Shown here piece by piece: positions 45,188 through 56,800 of a stretch of 64,000 nt of DNA. The DNA lies in contig RQOL01000876.1 in the NCBI GenBank assembly GCA_013076295.1, positions 1,178,001 through 1,242,000 on the forward strand, read 5' to 3'. Numbering within the stretch: the first letter of the stretch is position 1; each line of letters starts with the position of its first letter. Position numbers and translations under genes: made by a program. The notes under the pieces are model-generated. The model ran no database searches, had not been told where the DNA came from, and saw only the letters and a list, made by a program, of their open reading frames with translations. This DNA comes from Sanderia malayensis. Lineage: Eukaryota; Cnidaria; Scyphozoa; Semaeostomeae; Pelagiidae.

Positions 45188-48100
45188 TTATTCTGCTTTG
45201 TTAGTCAGTTGCAAAACACTGAATGCCAGCCTGCTTGCATCAATTTTTCGCCTGTTTACAACCAGGGATATTGGATTGTCCACCCTTATGCTTTGAAACT
45301 CCAAAACCTAAAAATCACCAAAAAATTCCTTGTTTAAATCAGAGCTGTATGCAATTTCTACAGATGAGAAATTTATTGTTAACAACAGCGTTTTTTACAC
45401 AGGGCTCTCCATACCAGAATTATCTTACTATGTTGATAAAATACAGGTTTCCATGCCAATGAAACATGACATCGTACAAAAAAGTACACCAGCTGCAACA
45501 GCTACTGGCCAGCGTAATACCAGACAGATATAAGAGATCATACATATTTTTGTTTGAAAACACAGTGTATTGGCAACTATTCTCTCAAGGATTAGTTAGT
45601 TTTGGGGAACTGTCTGTTGATCGTAATCAGATGACATTGCTCTGGCAAAGAGACAGATACATACCTGATCCTCTGTAATTTTCACTTTCTTCTCCTGAAC
45701 ACGTGGCTCAGGAATGGCAACAGAATCACCTGCATTCAAACCTTTACCAGACCCTAAGTTGTAAACAGTGACAGTGATGCAGTTGCCTTCTGCATCCACC
45801 AGTAAGAATGGCCTGAAAACAAAGCCCTTGAGCATAAATAAAACAAACTAGAAATACTCAAGCTAATGTATAGTAAAATTAGGTAATAATGTAGGTGCAT
45901 TAGGAGATGCCAGTTTAGTATGCACACGTAATATCTACGTTTATACTTGACAGTTCAGAGGACTACATAGTTTTAGTGTTCAAATGAAAATATATTTTAA
46001 ACCTCCAATTTCAAATATAAGCATACAAGCACGCAAGGCTTCATATTGCGAGATAAGGAAATATGTTACTTGTCTAGTAATAGACCCCTTTGTAGCAGAT
46101 TGCATTTATTTGTTACACTCACTGAAGTGTTCTTTATGGTTTGATTATCAGCAAACCATGTTAACCCTGACCCTAACTCTAATGACTCTCCTCTGAAAGT
46201 TATGACTGGTTATGACATTGAAAAATTTAAATCATATAACGAGATATTTGCATGAAACTTCACTGGTTGACATAAGATATAACACTTACTGTGAAACTGG
46301 GCTGTCAAAGGGTATACCTGCAGCCACTTTGCCAACAACAATTTTTTCTTCATTTGTACCTAATTGCAGATGCCTCAAGCTGATCATTTCTACTGCTACT
46401 GCCTGTCCATTTGGTCTTGTGTACTCTTTTCCATAATATGGTCCTGCATCTGATGGTTTGATTGACTGAGTCAAACTTTGCAACTTCTTTGGCTTTAATT
46501 TTCCCTTCAAACATGATAGAAACATGATAGAAATAGTTTCTATGAACCTAACAGCAACCATCTAAGTTAACTTCCTTCCTTTTTCAAGCATCTGCTTGCA
46601 CTCAAAAACTTAATAGCTGAAACAAATTTCTGATCCTACTCTGTGTTTTCCAGATTGAAGTCAATTGCACTCTCTCTGAACAAGACTGCCATTAAGATTA
46701 TCAAAAATTTATAGGATGTATTTCTAACAACCTTTTTCTCAATGTATTCCTTGGTATTTTGTAAAAAAGACACCATGGTTTTCAACTCATTATTCGGATC
46801 TTCCCAATCTGGCTCAAGGTGGGCTGCTTTTCTAAATCCGTCCAGTGACAATTCATATTCTTCTTGATATTTGTATGCCTAAAAATCAATGACAGCCTAC
46901 CACATTTACCACATTTATATATTTATAATGGTACCACATTTCTTTACATTGAATGTAGTATATATCTAAATTATTCACCTTCAGCAATTTTCAATAGATG
47001 TTAACTCACCATGGCTTTATTGAAGTGCAAATCGGGATTATTTTTCTCAACACCATCCATTTCCTGTAATTAAACAACAATTTTAAAAATATTTGCTATT
47101 CCTTTTTCTAAAGTATTGCATACTGTTATGCTATACTCATTTTCATGTTGCTATTGTTTCATTATGGCTGATTTTCCTTAAAAACATTTGTTTGTATTCT
47201 TGCATTAACATGGTTGATTTTAAGTTTAGCTATTTGTTTCTCCTTTTGCTGTTTTCTCGTATAACACATACTACAATTAGACTTGGTTAAAAAAACTGAT
47301 AGAACCAAGATGACAATTCCATTTTGTGGATCATAAATGATCATATGCATGATACTATTGTATAGAACATCCCCTAAATATACTAAAATTCATCAAACTA
47401 AATGTACACTGGTTTACTCACAGCTTTGGTATAAGCAGCCATGGCTTGTTTCAAACTGTTTGGATTTTGTCCACCATTGAAGAATAGAGAAAGGTAAGCA
47501 TTTCCAAGAACAACTGAAACATAAGAACAACTGGTTAACAAAAATTAATTTTTCAACAAAAAAAAGATTTTAGTTCAATAATTAATGTAGTGCTGTGAGA
47601 AACAGCTGAGTTGGTAGGTAGGAAAAGAATCATAATTTGTGTGCAAAACATCACACATAGACAGTTTCATTAGTGATGTCAAGAAAATGCTTAGTAATGA
47701 GAGAAAAGACACAGATGTCTCATGAAAGTTACAACATACACCATGATTTGCCATCATTCAGATCTTGACTCACAGCTTCTTTTGCGATCTGTACGCTTTC
47801 TTTGATATTTGCTAATCTTTCAACAGAATCTGCAGAAATAAGTAGAGTCCTCACATCATCACTACTAAGCTGCATAAAGATGTAGTTAACAATCTTTCAT
47901 TGAATTTCGAAATACCTTTGCCTAGCTGCCGCAGTACCATTGAAAGATTCCTTAGAGTAGTTTTATCTCTTATCTAAAGAAAAATTACATTGGAAAATTA
48001 TTGTCTCTTTGTATGCATGAAAATGATGGCAATTTTTGAACAGTTACTGGATGGAGTTGTTTCGGTGTGACTGGCAAATGTCCCCACCTTTGCAAGAGCA

Positions 48101-48751
48101 CATGTGAAACAGTTTTTGGCTGCATCGATGTCTCTGTTTTTCCAGTAGCATTCCCCAAGATTATTCCAAGCTTCTGTTAGAGATGGGTCAAGCTTGACGG
48201 CTTTTGACAAGAAATCAACTGCTTTTGCATCATACTCTGTGACAACATTTAATGCTTTACCACGTAAACCAAAGTATAATGCCTTGTTTTCTATGCAAAC
48301 TAGAAAAATCACATGTTATTCATTTAGATTTCAGCTTCTGACATAATATGGCACTGGTATAGATAAAATATAAAATAGAAGTAATGTTACTAGAGATAAG
48401 TTATCTCCAAAATAATAATTGACTTGCATTGTAACTTGTCCAAGATTTTCAGGGTTTCCTTCAGGCTTTTATCTAGCTCTGTAACTCTTTCCTTTGCCTT
48501 GTCAAAGCCATGGGTTTCAAAAAAGTGATCTCGAGAATGGTACAATGAGCTGACGGCGTCCTGGCTCGCAAAAAAAATAAATTTTACAATTAATCACAAT
48601 TTGTGTTAATAGATGCCATGAACGATAACAAAACAGCTAGCCAGAGCCAGGCAAATTTGCTAAACATTCGTGAACATGTCCAAATTTAGAAAATTTTCGT
48701 TTGACTCACCTCTGCCTGTTGCAATGCCGAAATTGCGTCCATACCAGCCAT
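45188..48751 (-). CDS. TTC5: TTC5 (STRAP), tetratricopeptide repeat protein 5, eleven exons, 436 aa
   Basis: In vertebrates TTC5 is a p300/p53 cofactor (STRAP), and it recognises nascent tubulin at ribosomes to drive tubulin mRNA decay. Exons (minus): 48751-48710, 48560-48428, 48299-48088, 47973-47916, 47829-47740, 47513-47422, 47063-47010, 46878-46732, 46504-46290, 45812-45665, 45307-45188; total 1311 nt, all phases agree. TPR helices: [99 protein letters not shown]. Then [12 protein letters not shown] leads into the C-terminal OB-fold ([40 protein letters not shown]). Length is almost identical to human (440). Intron 2 begins GCAAGT instead of GT and fits only in that phase. Head-to-head with ZNFX1. 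Confidence 0.95.
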
Positions 48752-49074
48752 GTCAATTCATTCAACAAGTCTGATAAAAAACAACATGTCCTTCACTTCA
48801 TGTCCGTCCAGTCCAAACAAATCGCAAGATGTGACATGCGAGCGAGTGGGAGGAAGAGGTTTGGGTGTTAAGAAACTTGCTAAGAAACGTTTCTTGCCAT
48901 AGGGTGAAAGCTAAGAAACTCTTGAACGACGATTTTGCATTGTTTCTTATAAAAAATGGGTGTATATTCAGATTTCCGTATTTGAGCAAGCACTTGAGAC
49001 ACCCCTTGCGATTTTTTCATCTCAAAAGTTTTAAAGTGACTTTTCACCACCATCAATTATCATTTCCTGCCTGT

Positions 49075-49470
49075 GGCACGTGATTTAAACTAAGCCAATC
49101 AAGTTGCACAAATTTTGACTTCTTGGAAAAGCCCTATGTATTGTTATTATAATTTTCACTGGCAATTTAACATGTAATCTTCGCTGTAAAGATTCTTTTC
49201 TTCGAAAGAATAATATGAGTTGGGTCATCTAGCAGAAGTTTGAAATTTCATATCACCATAAGCAAGAATTATATGTTGAAGTTGCGCTTGCAAATCGGGA
49301 ACTGACTCTGATGGAAACTTCGTGGAAGAGCAAGAGATAAATGTAAGTTTTTCATTTACAATATGTTTCGTTCAAGCACAGCCACCCTCGTGTGTATTAC
49401 AGCAACAAATCATTTTGCAAAAAAGGAGTTCACTTTCAAAAGGCCTTGTCAAACAGCTCCATTCACCAAT
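49075..49470 (+). promoter_or_regulatory. Putative ZNFX1 promoter/first exon, copy A
   Basis: Contains GGCACGTGATTT (E-box), a CCAAT box in AGCCAATCAAGTTGC, TTGTTATTATAATTTTCA, the shared GCTTGCAAAT, and a donor ATAAAT|GTAAGT with intron start 49343. The same items occur in the same order in copy B, about 800 bp on. Confidence 0.5.
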
Positions 49471-49874
49471 TCTTCTCTCAAGTAGAGTAGCCACTGTCAA
49501 CATACATAGAGTGCTTCAGCTTCTAAAGCATCAGAAAACGTCAGAGCTCCAGTTTTTTAAGAGTTTCTTGGGGTATTTTTTATCGGCATCCCAAAATTAC
49601 TACGTGAGCAAAATTCTTCAAGCGGCTATATATTATTTGCTGTAAGTTTTACTCACTCTGGTCAAAATATTAAATTTAAATATGAATTCCTAATTTTACA
49701 TAATTTTTAAATTCAATCAGTTTTTTAAGTGTTTTGCTTGAGATAATGCAGTTTCTTAACCTTTTCTGATTTGTAAGTGCTTGTTTCTTACAGATTGTTT
49801 CTCATAAAATTTCATATTTGGGCACCATATATCTTGCCGAGCAATTTTTTTTCGTCAATATTCAATGCTTGCAT

Positions 49875-50275
49875 GGCACGTGATTTTATGCGGGCAACTG
49901 GGCCAATCAAGTTGCAAGAATTTTGACTTCTCGGAAAAGGCCTATTGTTATTATAATTTTCATTGGCCAATTAAAATGTAAAGTTTCGCCCTGGGGATTC
50001 GTGTCTTCAAAGACTTGTATCGAGTCGAGTTGAGTCATCCAGCAGAAAGTTGACATTTCACTTCATTTAAAATAGCAAGCGTTTATATTGAACTTGCGCT
50101 TGCAAATTGGGAAGCTTTCATGGAAATTTTTCGGAAGACATAAATGTAAGTTTTGCATTTACATATTTCATTCAAACACGACCGTCTCTTTGTCATACAC
50201 GTTTTCGTAACAGCACCAAATGTTGTTACGAAAACAAACACGGGAGTCCACTTTCGAAGGGCCTTTTCAAACCTC
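49875..50275 (+). promoter_or_regulatory. Putative ZNFX1 promoter/first exon, copy B
   Basis: Repeats the order GGCACGTGATTTT, GGCCAATCAAGTTGC, TTGTTATTATAATTTTCATTGG, CTTGCGCTTGCAAAT, ATAAAT|GTAAGT (intron start 50146). It also contains a 12-bp inverted repeat GTTTTCGTAACA / TGTTACGAAAAC (50201-50212 and 50224-50235). The splice acceptor CCTTTCAG at about 50779 could receive either first exon and join it to the coding ATG at 50815. Confidence 0.5.
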
Positions 50276-50814
50276 TTTACACGCTGTTTATAGCAACGAT
50301 GCTCATCAGTTGTTACGTTAATGTTGAGTTTAAGGATATTTTCATCTTGTATGTATGCAAATTGCATCCTATATAGCAGCAGCATAAAGCCCTTCAACAA
50401 ATTATGCCCCTACGATAAGAAAGCTCAACGACGTTTTTGATGAGACATTTAGAAATTATTGTAACCAGTTAATCCTCATCACTATCATCATGTTATCATA
50501 AATGCAAGTTACCCAACTAAGATTTCGTTGTACCTTTTTCATATGAATTACACTAATTAATTTTCATATTAATTACATGCAATATAGCTCATATAAACAC
50601 TAAATTAGACACTGGTTTTTGGAAAAGAATAGTTAAAAAACAGGGAAAGCTTGCAACCATAACACCAACCAGGCCATAGGGCTTTGGTCGTGACCATGTA
50701 TCCCAATAAAAAAAATAAGAAATTGACTTTGATGGTGCTTTATCTATTCTCATTAATTAACTTCATTTTTTCCTTTCAGAAATAAAGCCTGTTTTGTCAA
50801 CGAAAGTTTAAGTC

Positions 50815-53800
50815 ATGGCCTCCGCAACTGGTACGAGGTTTAAAATTCGAAAATTTATATATTTCAATGCACTGCTTAACGTGGCACAGATAATATTTAA
50901 AAGCTTCATATAAATTTTTCGCTATCAACCTTCAATTTAAGAAGTTTTACCTTTTTCATACGAAAAATATGGCGCAGTAAAAACGCAGATGATCACTGCT
51001 ATGTCATCAAGTAGGCTTTCTATTTAAATTCAAAATGGCGAGCAGTAACCACACATACATAACGAGTATCTCAAAAGTAAAGAAATCATGTTAGCAATCA
51101 CATGTGGTAGGGGACACATAAGCAGAGACAATTGCACGATTATTACTCAGTATTGTGAAACAATTATCGTTTCATAATGTTGCTGATAGTATTTCTATAC
51201 CAAACAAGAGATACCTTAAGCCTATCCCTATCTTAAGATTGGCGCTAGATAGTGCAGATTATTGACTAGCGGAATGAGAGTAATCAGAATTCGTTGTTTA
51301 ATGTTAGATTCGATGACATGCATGGCTTGTACCAATATATATCCATGTGGGCCACCAACAGTTGAGGATGGTGTCAGGAAGAGAATGTGAACAATAAAAT
51401 TCAAAAACAGTTTGCAAACAATAACAAAACATATGAAAAAATAAAATAACTGTGAACGCATTCATATGCTAATTTTTGCGCATATATTTTCTCCGGTGTT
51501 TCGTCAAACTCGCGCAGATATTTCTGGCAACCCAAATCAGGATGCCTATTGTTATGGATGTCAAATGCAGCATGCTGATTGGCCAGGCTCTCTGCTCTCT
51601 TTTGTGACGTTGAAAACGTACTTTACATGACATCCGGTTGAGCGAATGCATTTCAATATTTGCATTGCTGCTTCGCAGCGCGCAAATCAATAAACAGCGT
51701 CTTTTTAGCAAGGAATTCAGGGGAAATCATTCGCACCCGTTGACAAGGAGTAACAGGATTTTTTTACATCTTTGGTGTTTAATTGAAGTAAAAAAGAACG
51801 ACTTTTCGAATTTTTTGCATTAACACTTTAATGAGTTGAAGAAACTAATAAACAAAATCTTTCTTTTTACATGCGAAAAGGTATTCGCCAACTTGCCAAT
51901 AACCAATGAGACCCCGTGGATTTGATACCCATTGCTGTCGAACTCGAAGGCCATATGAATTATCTTTCATGAATTATGAACAAATAAGATTTTGAAAGAC
52001 ATCATGTAATTTGCTTTTTTGCAGGAGATGCTGGCAACAAAGGAAGAATGGTTGTCGTTGACAGCAACAATGGTTGCAGACATCGTAACGTCGAATTTAA
52101 CAAAGATAATGCAATGCTTTTAACCATCTCTGTCCCTGGTAAACATAGAGACAGACAAGAAGCTGCATGTAGAGATAGAAAAAATGATAGAAATAGAGAC
52201 AGACAAGAATCTGGCTATGGAGAGAGAAGAAGTGATGGAATAGCAGACAGAGAAGAAACTGGCCATGGAGATAGAAGAAGTGATAGAAGTAGAAACAGGC
52301 AAGAAGATGGCTATAGAGATAGAAGAAGTGATGGAAGTAGAGACAGGCAAGAAGCTTGCTATGGAAAGAGAAGAAGTGATAGAAGTAGAGACAGGCAAGA
52401 AGCTTGCTTTGGAGAGAGAAGAAATGATGGAATAGCAGACAGACAGGAAGCTTCCTATAGAGATAGAAGAGGTGATAGGAGTAGAGACAGGCAAGACGCT
52501 GCCTATGGAGATAGAAGAAGTGACGGAAGTAGAGACAGACAAGAAGCTGGCTATGGAGATAGAAGTTATGGAATAGCAGACAGACAAGAAGCTGGCTATA
52601 GAGATAGAAGAAGTGATGGAAGTAGAGACAGACAAGACGCTGACTATAGAGATGGAAGAGGTGATAGAAGTAGAGACAGAGAAGAATCTGGCTATGGAGA
52701 GAGAAGAAGTGACAAAAGTAAAGACAGACAAGAATCTGGCTATGGAGAGAGAAGAAGTTATGGAATAGCAGACAGACAGGAAGCTGGCTATAGAGATAGA
52801 AGAAGTGATGGAAGTAGAAACAGGCAAGACGCTGACTATAGAGATGGAAGAGGTGATAGAAGTAGAAACAGAGAAGAATCTGGCTATGGAGAGAGAAGAA
52901 GTGATAGAAGTAGAGACAGACAAGAATCTGGCTATGGAGAGAGAAGAAGTTATGGAATAGCAGACAGACAGGAAGCTGGCTATAGAGATAGAAGAAGTGA
53001 TGGAAGTAGAGACAGGCAAGACGCTGCCTATGGAGAGAGAAGAAGTTATGGAATAGCAGACAGACAGGAAGCTTGCCATAGAGATATCAGAAGAGATGGA
53101 AGTAGAGACAGGCAAGAAGCTTGCTATAGAAGAAAGGACACTCGTGGTGAGAGAGGAAGTGTCAACGTTTCTGGCTATAGAAGAAGAGTGGAAACAACTA
53201 CTTTGGGTAACAGTGGAGGTGCCAGAGGACAAGGAGGAGTTATTGGAAACCAACGAGGATTAAAAAGATCGTTTACTGAATCAACAAACACTGATGGTCC
53301 GGCTGAAATTTTATCTTCATTGGGTGAGTGTTTCTTGAAATTCTTCTGCTTCTTTCAAAGTTGTCTCTAATCCAACTTGCGTAAATTTTGAGAAGAAGGA
53401 CTTGCAAGTCTAAGCCACAATAAAATATATATATATTGAGCTCCCTTAAATGCCTACTGCAACAAAAATATATGATAGCTACCAGGTTTGCGTTTTATGG
53501 AAAGCCCAGCCGAAAACAACAAATTCGTTGATTTTGCTATTTCAACTGCGATAGCTTTGACGTCATAAGCATGAAACATTTTAAGTTGATTTGACAGTTG
53601 ATTTTCTGTTTTTGTCAGTTTCTTTTTTCAAAAGTTCGAGTTAAGCAGTGTTTGGCCACAAAAAACAGTTCGAGATAACGAGGGATTCGAGTTAAGCGGA
53701 GCAAGAGTTCACCGGAGTTGCGTTAGCACTCAATACTACAGTAAATCCAAGGGATTTGAAAATGAGTTTGAGTTAAACCGTTTTCGAGATATCAAGGCTC

Positions 53801-56800
53801 AACTGTATTTCTGATACTGCTAAGTTATTGTCAGCTCAGCCTTGCCAAAATGAATTACTTTTATATCACGTCTCGCTGGACGGCATGGCTGCTATAAATT
53901 ATGAGATACAGGAAAAACCCGCATATAAGAACCAATGGATTAAGAACCTTCAGGGTAATATTGCTGCTCAAAACAATAGACGAAACAATAGCCTATTGTC
54001 TTGAAACAATAGCCTGGATGGAAATTTACAGGTTCTTATATGCGGGTTTTTACTGTAGCTGATTTTTAAACAGCTGTATGAAAAGACACATTATAGCTCG
54101 CTGAATTCTGCGACTCTTGCTGAATATAAAATTATATGCTCTTTTGCTATTTGCTATTTTTATGATGAAGACTTGTTCGGATCTGGGAGAAACAACACTT
54201 CAAAGTAGGCCGCTATCAAGCAAATATGAGCCAGGTTCTATCATATTATCTTGATGTTGACAAATAGATAGATAGAATAATTGTAGGATTTTTTAGGTCC
54301 TTATTCTATTATCTGTTATGAATGGTTGTTTGTAAATTTTCAAGGAATTGGCAACCAAAGAACTGGATCCCGTCCCATAAACTCAAACAACAGCAACAAC
54401 AACCGTAATAAGAGAAGACGAAAAGACATAATTGATTATGAAAGGCTGGAAAGTTACATAGAACGGGAGCCAGATGAGATTGTTATGGAGTTGGTTAAAG
54501 TTAAAGCATCAATGATTGAATTATTGAAAACCAAATTGAAACCAGATTGGATAACATTGCTGATGAAGCTGTTTGCTCTAGTCACAGAATCGTCATTGAA
54601 GGCCAACGTGATTGACATATTATACATGTTGCAAGGTTCACGTTTGACTGAGTACCTCAAGGAAAGAATCCAGATGCTGTCAATCGATGCAGATGAGGCA
54701 ACGTCATGTTCGAATATCGAAGATTTTGTTCGGAATGTCGTGACGGTATTTGAAGAGTTTTTGCGCCTGTTTCCAACAAGTCATGCCGAACTCCCTATTG
54801 ATAGTTTGATCTTGGCAATGCAGGAACCTAATTTGCAACAAGGGATCTGTGAATCTATAAGAGACAGAATACAAGGGCTTGCACAGACAAGGAAAGGTTT
54901 GCTGAAAGATAGAATACAGCAAGAAAATGCATCAGCCCGGAACAAACCCAAATACCCCACCCTTTCACCGCCAGAAGATTTTCGCACCTTGTCCATTGTT
55001 CCGACACCTGATGACTTGGACATGGAAAAGAGGCCATTCCTCAGACGCATCAAAAAATATGGTAAATATCACAATGCGGAAGAATACTTGGACATTCAGT
55101 TCAGGCTGCTAAGAGAGGATTTCGTCCAGCCTCTGAGAGAAGGGATCCACGAGATCGTCGCAGAGATGCAACGTGAGGACAGGAAACAGAATTTGAAAAT
55201 CTACACTAATGTGCGAATTATATGCCCAATATGCACACCCAGTGGGATAGTACATAGGTTGAGATTTGATGCTTTGAGGCATTCTCGTGGCATGAAGTCC
55301 GGATCACTTGTTTGTTTATCCGAAGATTTCAACGGTGCTCTAATATTTGCCACTGTTGCGAATAGCAAATTTCAAAACCTTGAAAGAGGCGAGGTTGAAG
55401 TTCGCTTTATTGGTGGATTGGCAGCACTGGCTAATGTCGAAAAGGATGATGTCTTCCAAATGGTTGAATCTCCATCTTTCTACCCAGCATATTGCCATGT
55501 TCTTGCAGCTATGCAAGGTATAAGTGCTGACCAGATGCCGTTCAAAGAATACATAGTCGATGGATCATGCCATGTTGGGACTCCAAAATATCTCGGATCA
55601 GCTTCTCGTGATTATATCTATGATTTACGTGGTTGCTTGACCAACAAATATATAAAATGTGATGTTAAACTTTCTGAACTACATGAATACGATGGACCAA
55701 TTGAACTGAATGAGTCACAAAAGGTTGCCGTTGAAAAGGCTCTCACAAAAGACTTTGTTGTCATTCAAGGACCACCAGGAACAGGCAAGACCTATGTTGG
55801 TCTGAAAATTGCCCACGCTCTTCTGCAGAACTCTGAGCTCTGGGGAAAAGCTGGAAATGCGCAAATGTTGGTGGTGTGCTACACTAACCATGCTTTGGAC
55901 CAGTTTTTGATGGGGTTGCTAACAATGGGACACACATCAATGATACGTGTTGGTGGAAGATGTCAGAACCAGGCTCTTAAAGGTTATTGTTTGTCAGAAG
56001 TAATTCGCAGAGGTGATAATTGTAACAGAAGAACATTTCGGGAAATAGGCGGAGCGCGTTCGGCAAAAAAAGAAGCCCGTGATGAAAGAGACCGCCTTGG
56101 GTACATGCTTAAACCAGCTGCTAATGTTATTGAAAAAGTAAACTATTCAGTGTTGAATGGGGAAATTGTCTCGTTTACTTCATTCTTGCCTGTTCGTATT
56201 CAGAGCTGGTTCACGAACTTGGACTGTATATGCAAAGATAACCACATTGGATTTTGGGATGTGTGGCTTGGCATTTGTCCTATGCCAGTGAATTTAGAGC
56301 AAGAAATCCGAAGAGAAAGCTCCCATCTGAATGAAAATATTGCAATGGGTGAGCTGATGAAATCTACTAGAAGAACAGCAGCTGGAGAGGAAGATCAAGA
56401 TGACCACGCAGAAGAGGAAGGCCATGATGATGAGATTGATATTGGAAGGAAAGCTGAAGAGTTGGTTCTAGCATGGGTTATTGATAATAACATTGGTGCT
56501 AGTAATGTTGAAAAAGATTTGGAACCGGAGGGCAAATTTGTCAATGAAGTGCCCACGAAAGCTGAAAGAGCACAACGCGCGAGAAGGAGGCTAATGCAGA
56601 GCCAGCCAATGTCGGAGAATGAAGTAAAAGCTATCAGTGCACCATGGGAGTTAGATCTGGAACAAAGGTGGAGCCTATACGCTTATCTGATTCAGAAGAG
56701 TCTCCAAGTTGCACAGGGTGTCGTGGATGAACTTGGAAACTTGTATGAAGAAGCTTGTGAAAGAGTGACAGAGCTGACGAGAAGAGAAGAAGAACTTCAT

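Larger units (their letters stand above)
48752..50814. promoter_or_regulatory. Bidirectional region TTC5 / ZNFX1
   Basis: Two kb between divergent starts. It contains a TAAGAAAC-family fragment (48865-48975) and two similar blocks (49075-49470 and 49875-50275) that look like duplicated ZNFX1 first-exon/promoter units. No separate gene seen; the open frames at 49322-49645 and 50083-50400 lie in the duplicated blocks and have no domain. Confidence 0.5.

Noticed and set aside
52120..53253. 377-codon minus-strand open frame rich in Ser/Ile/Thr
   Set aside because: It is the antisense of the ZNFX1 repeat array; the repeat lacks stops on both strands. The plus strand joins ZNFX1 in phase.
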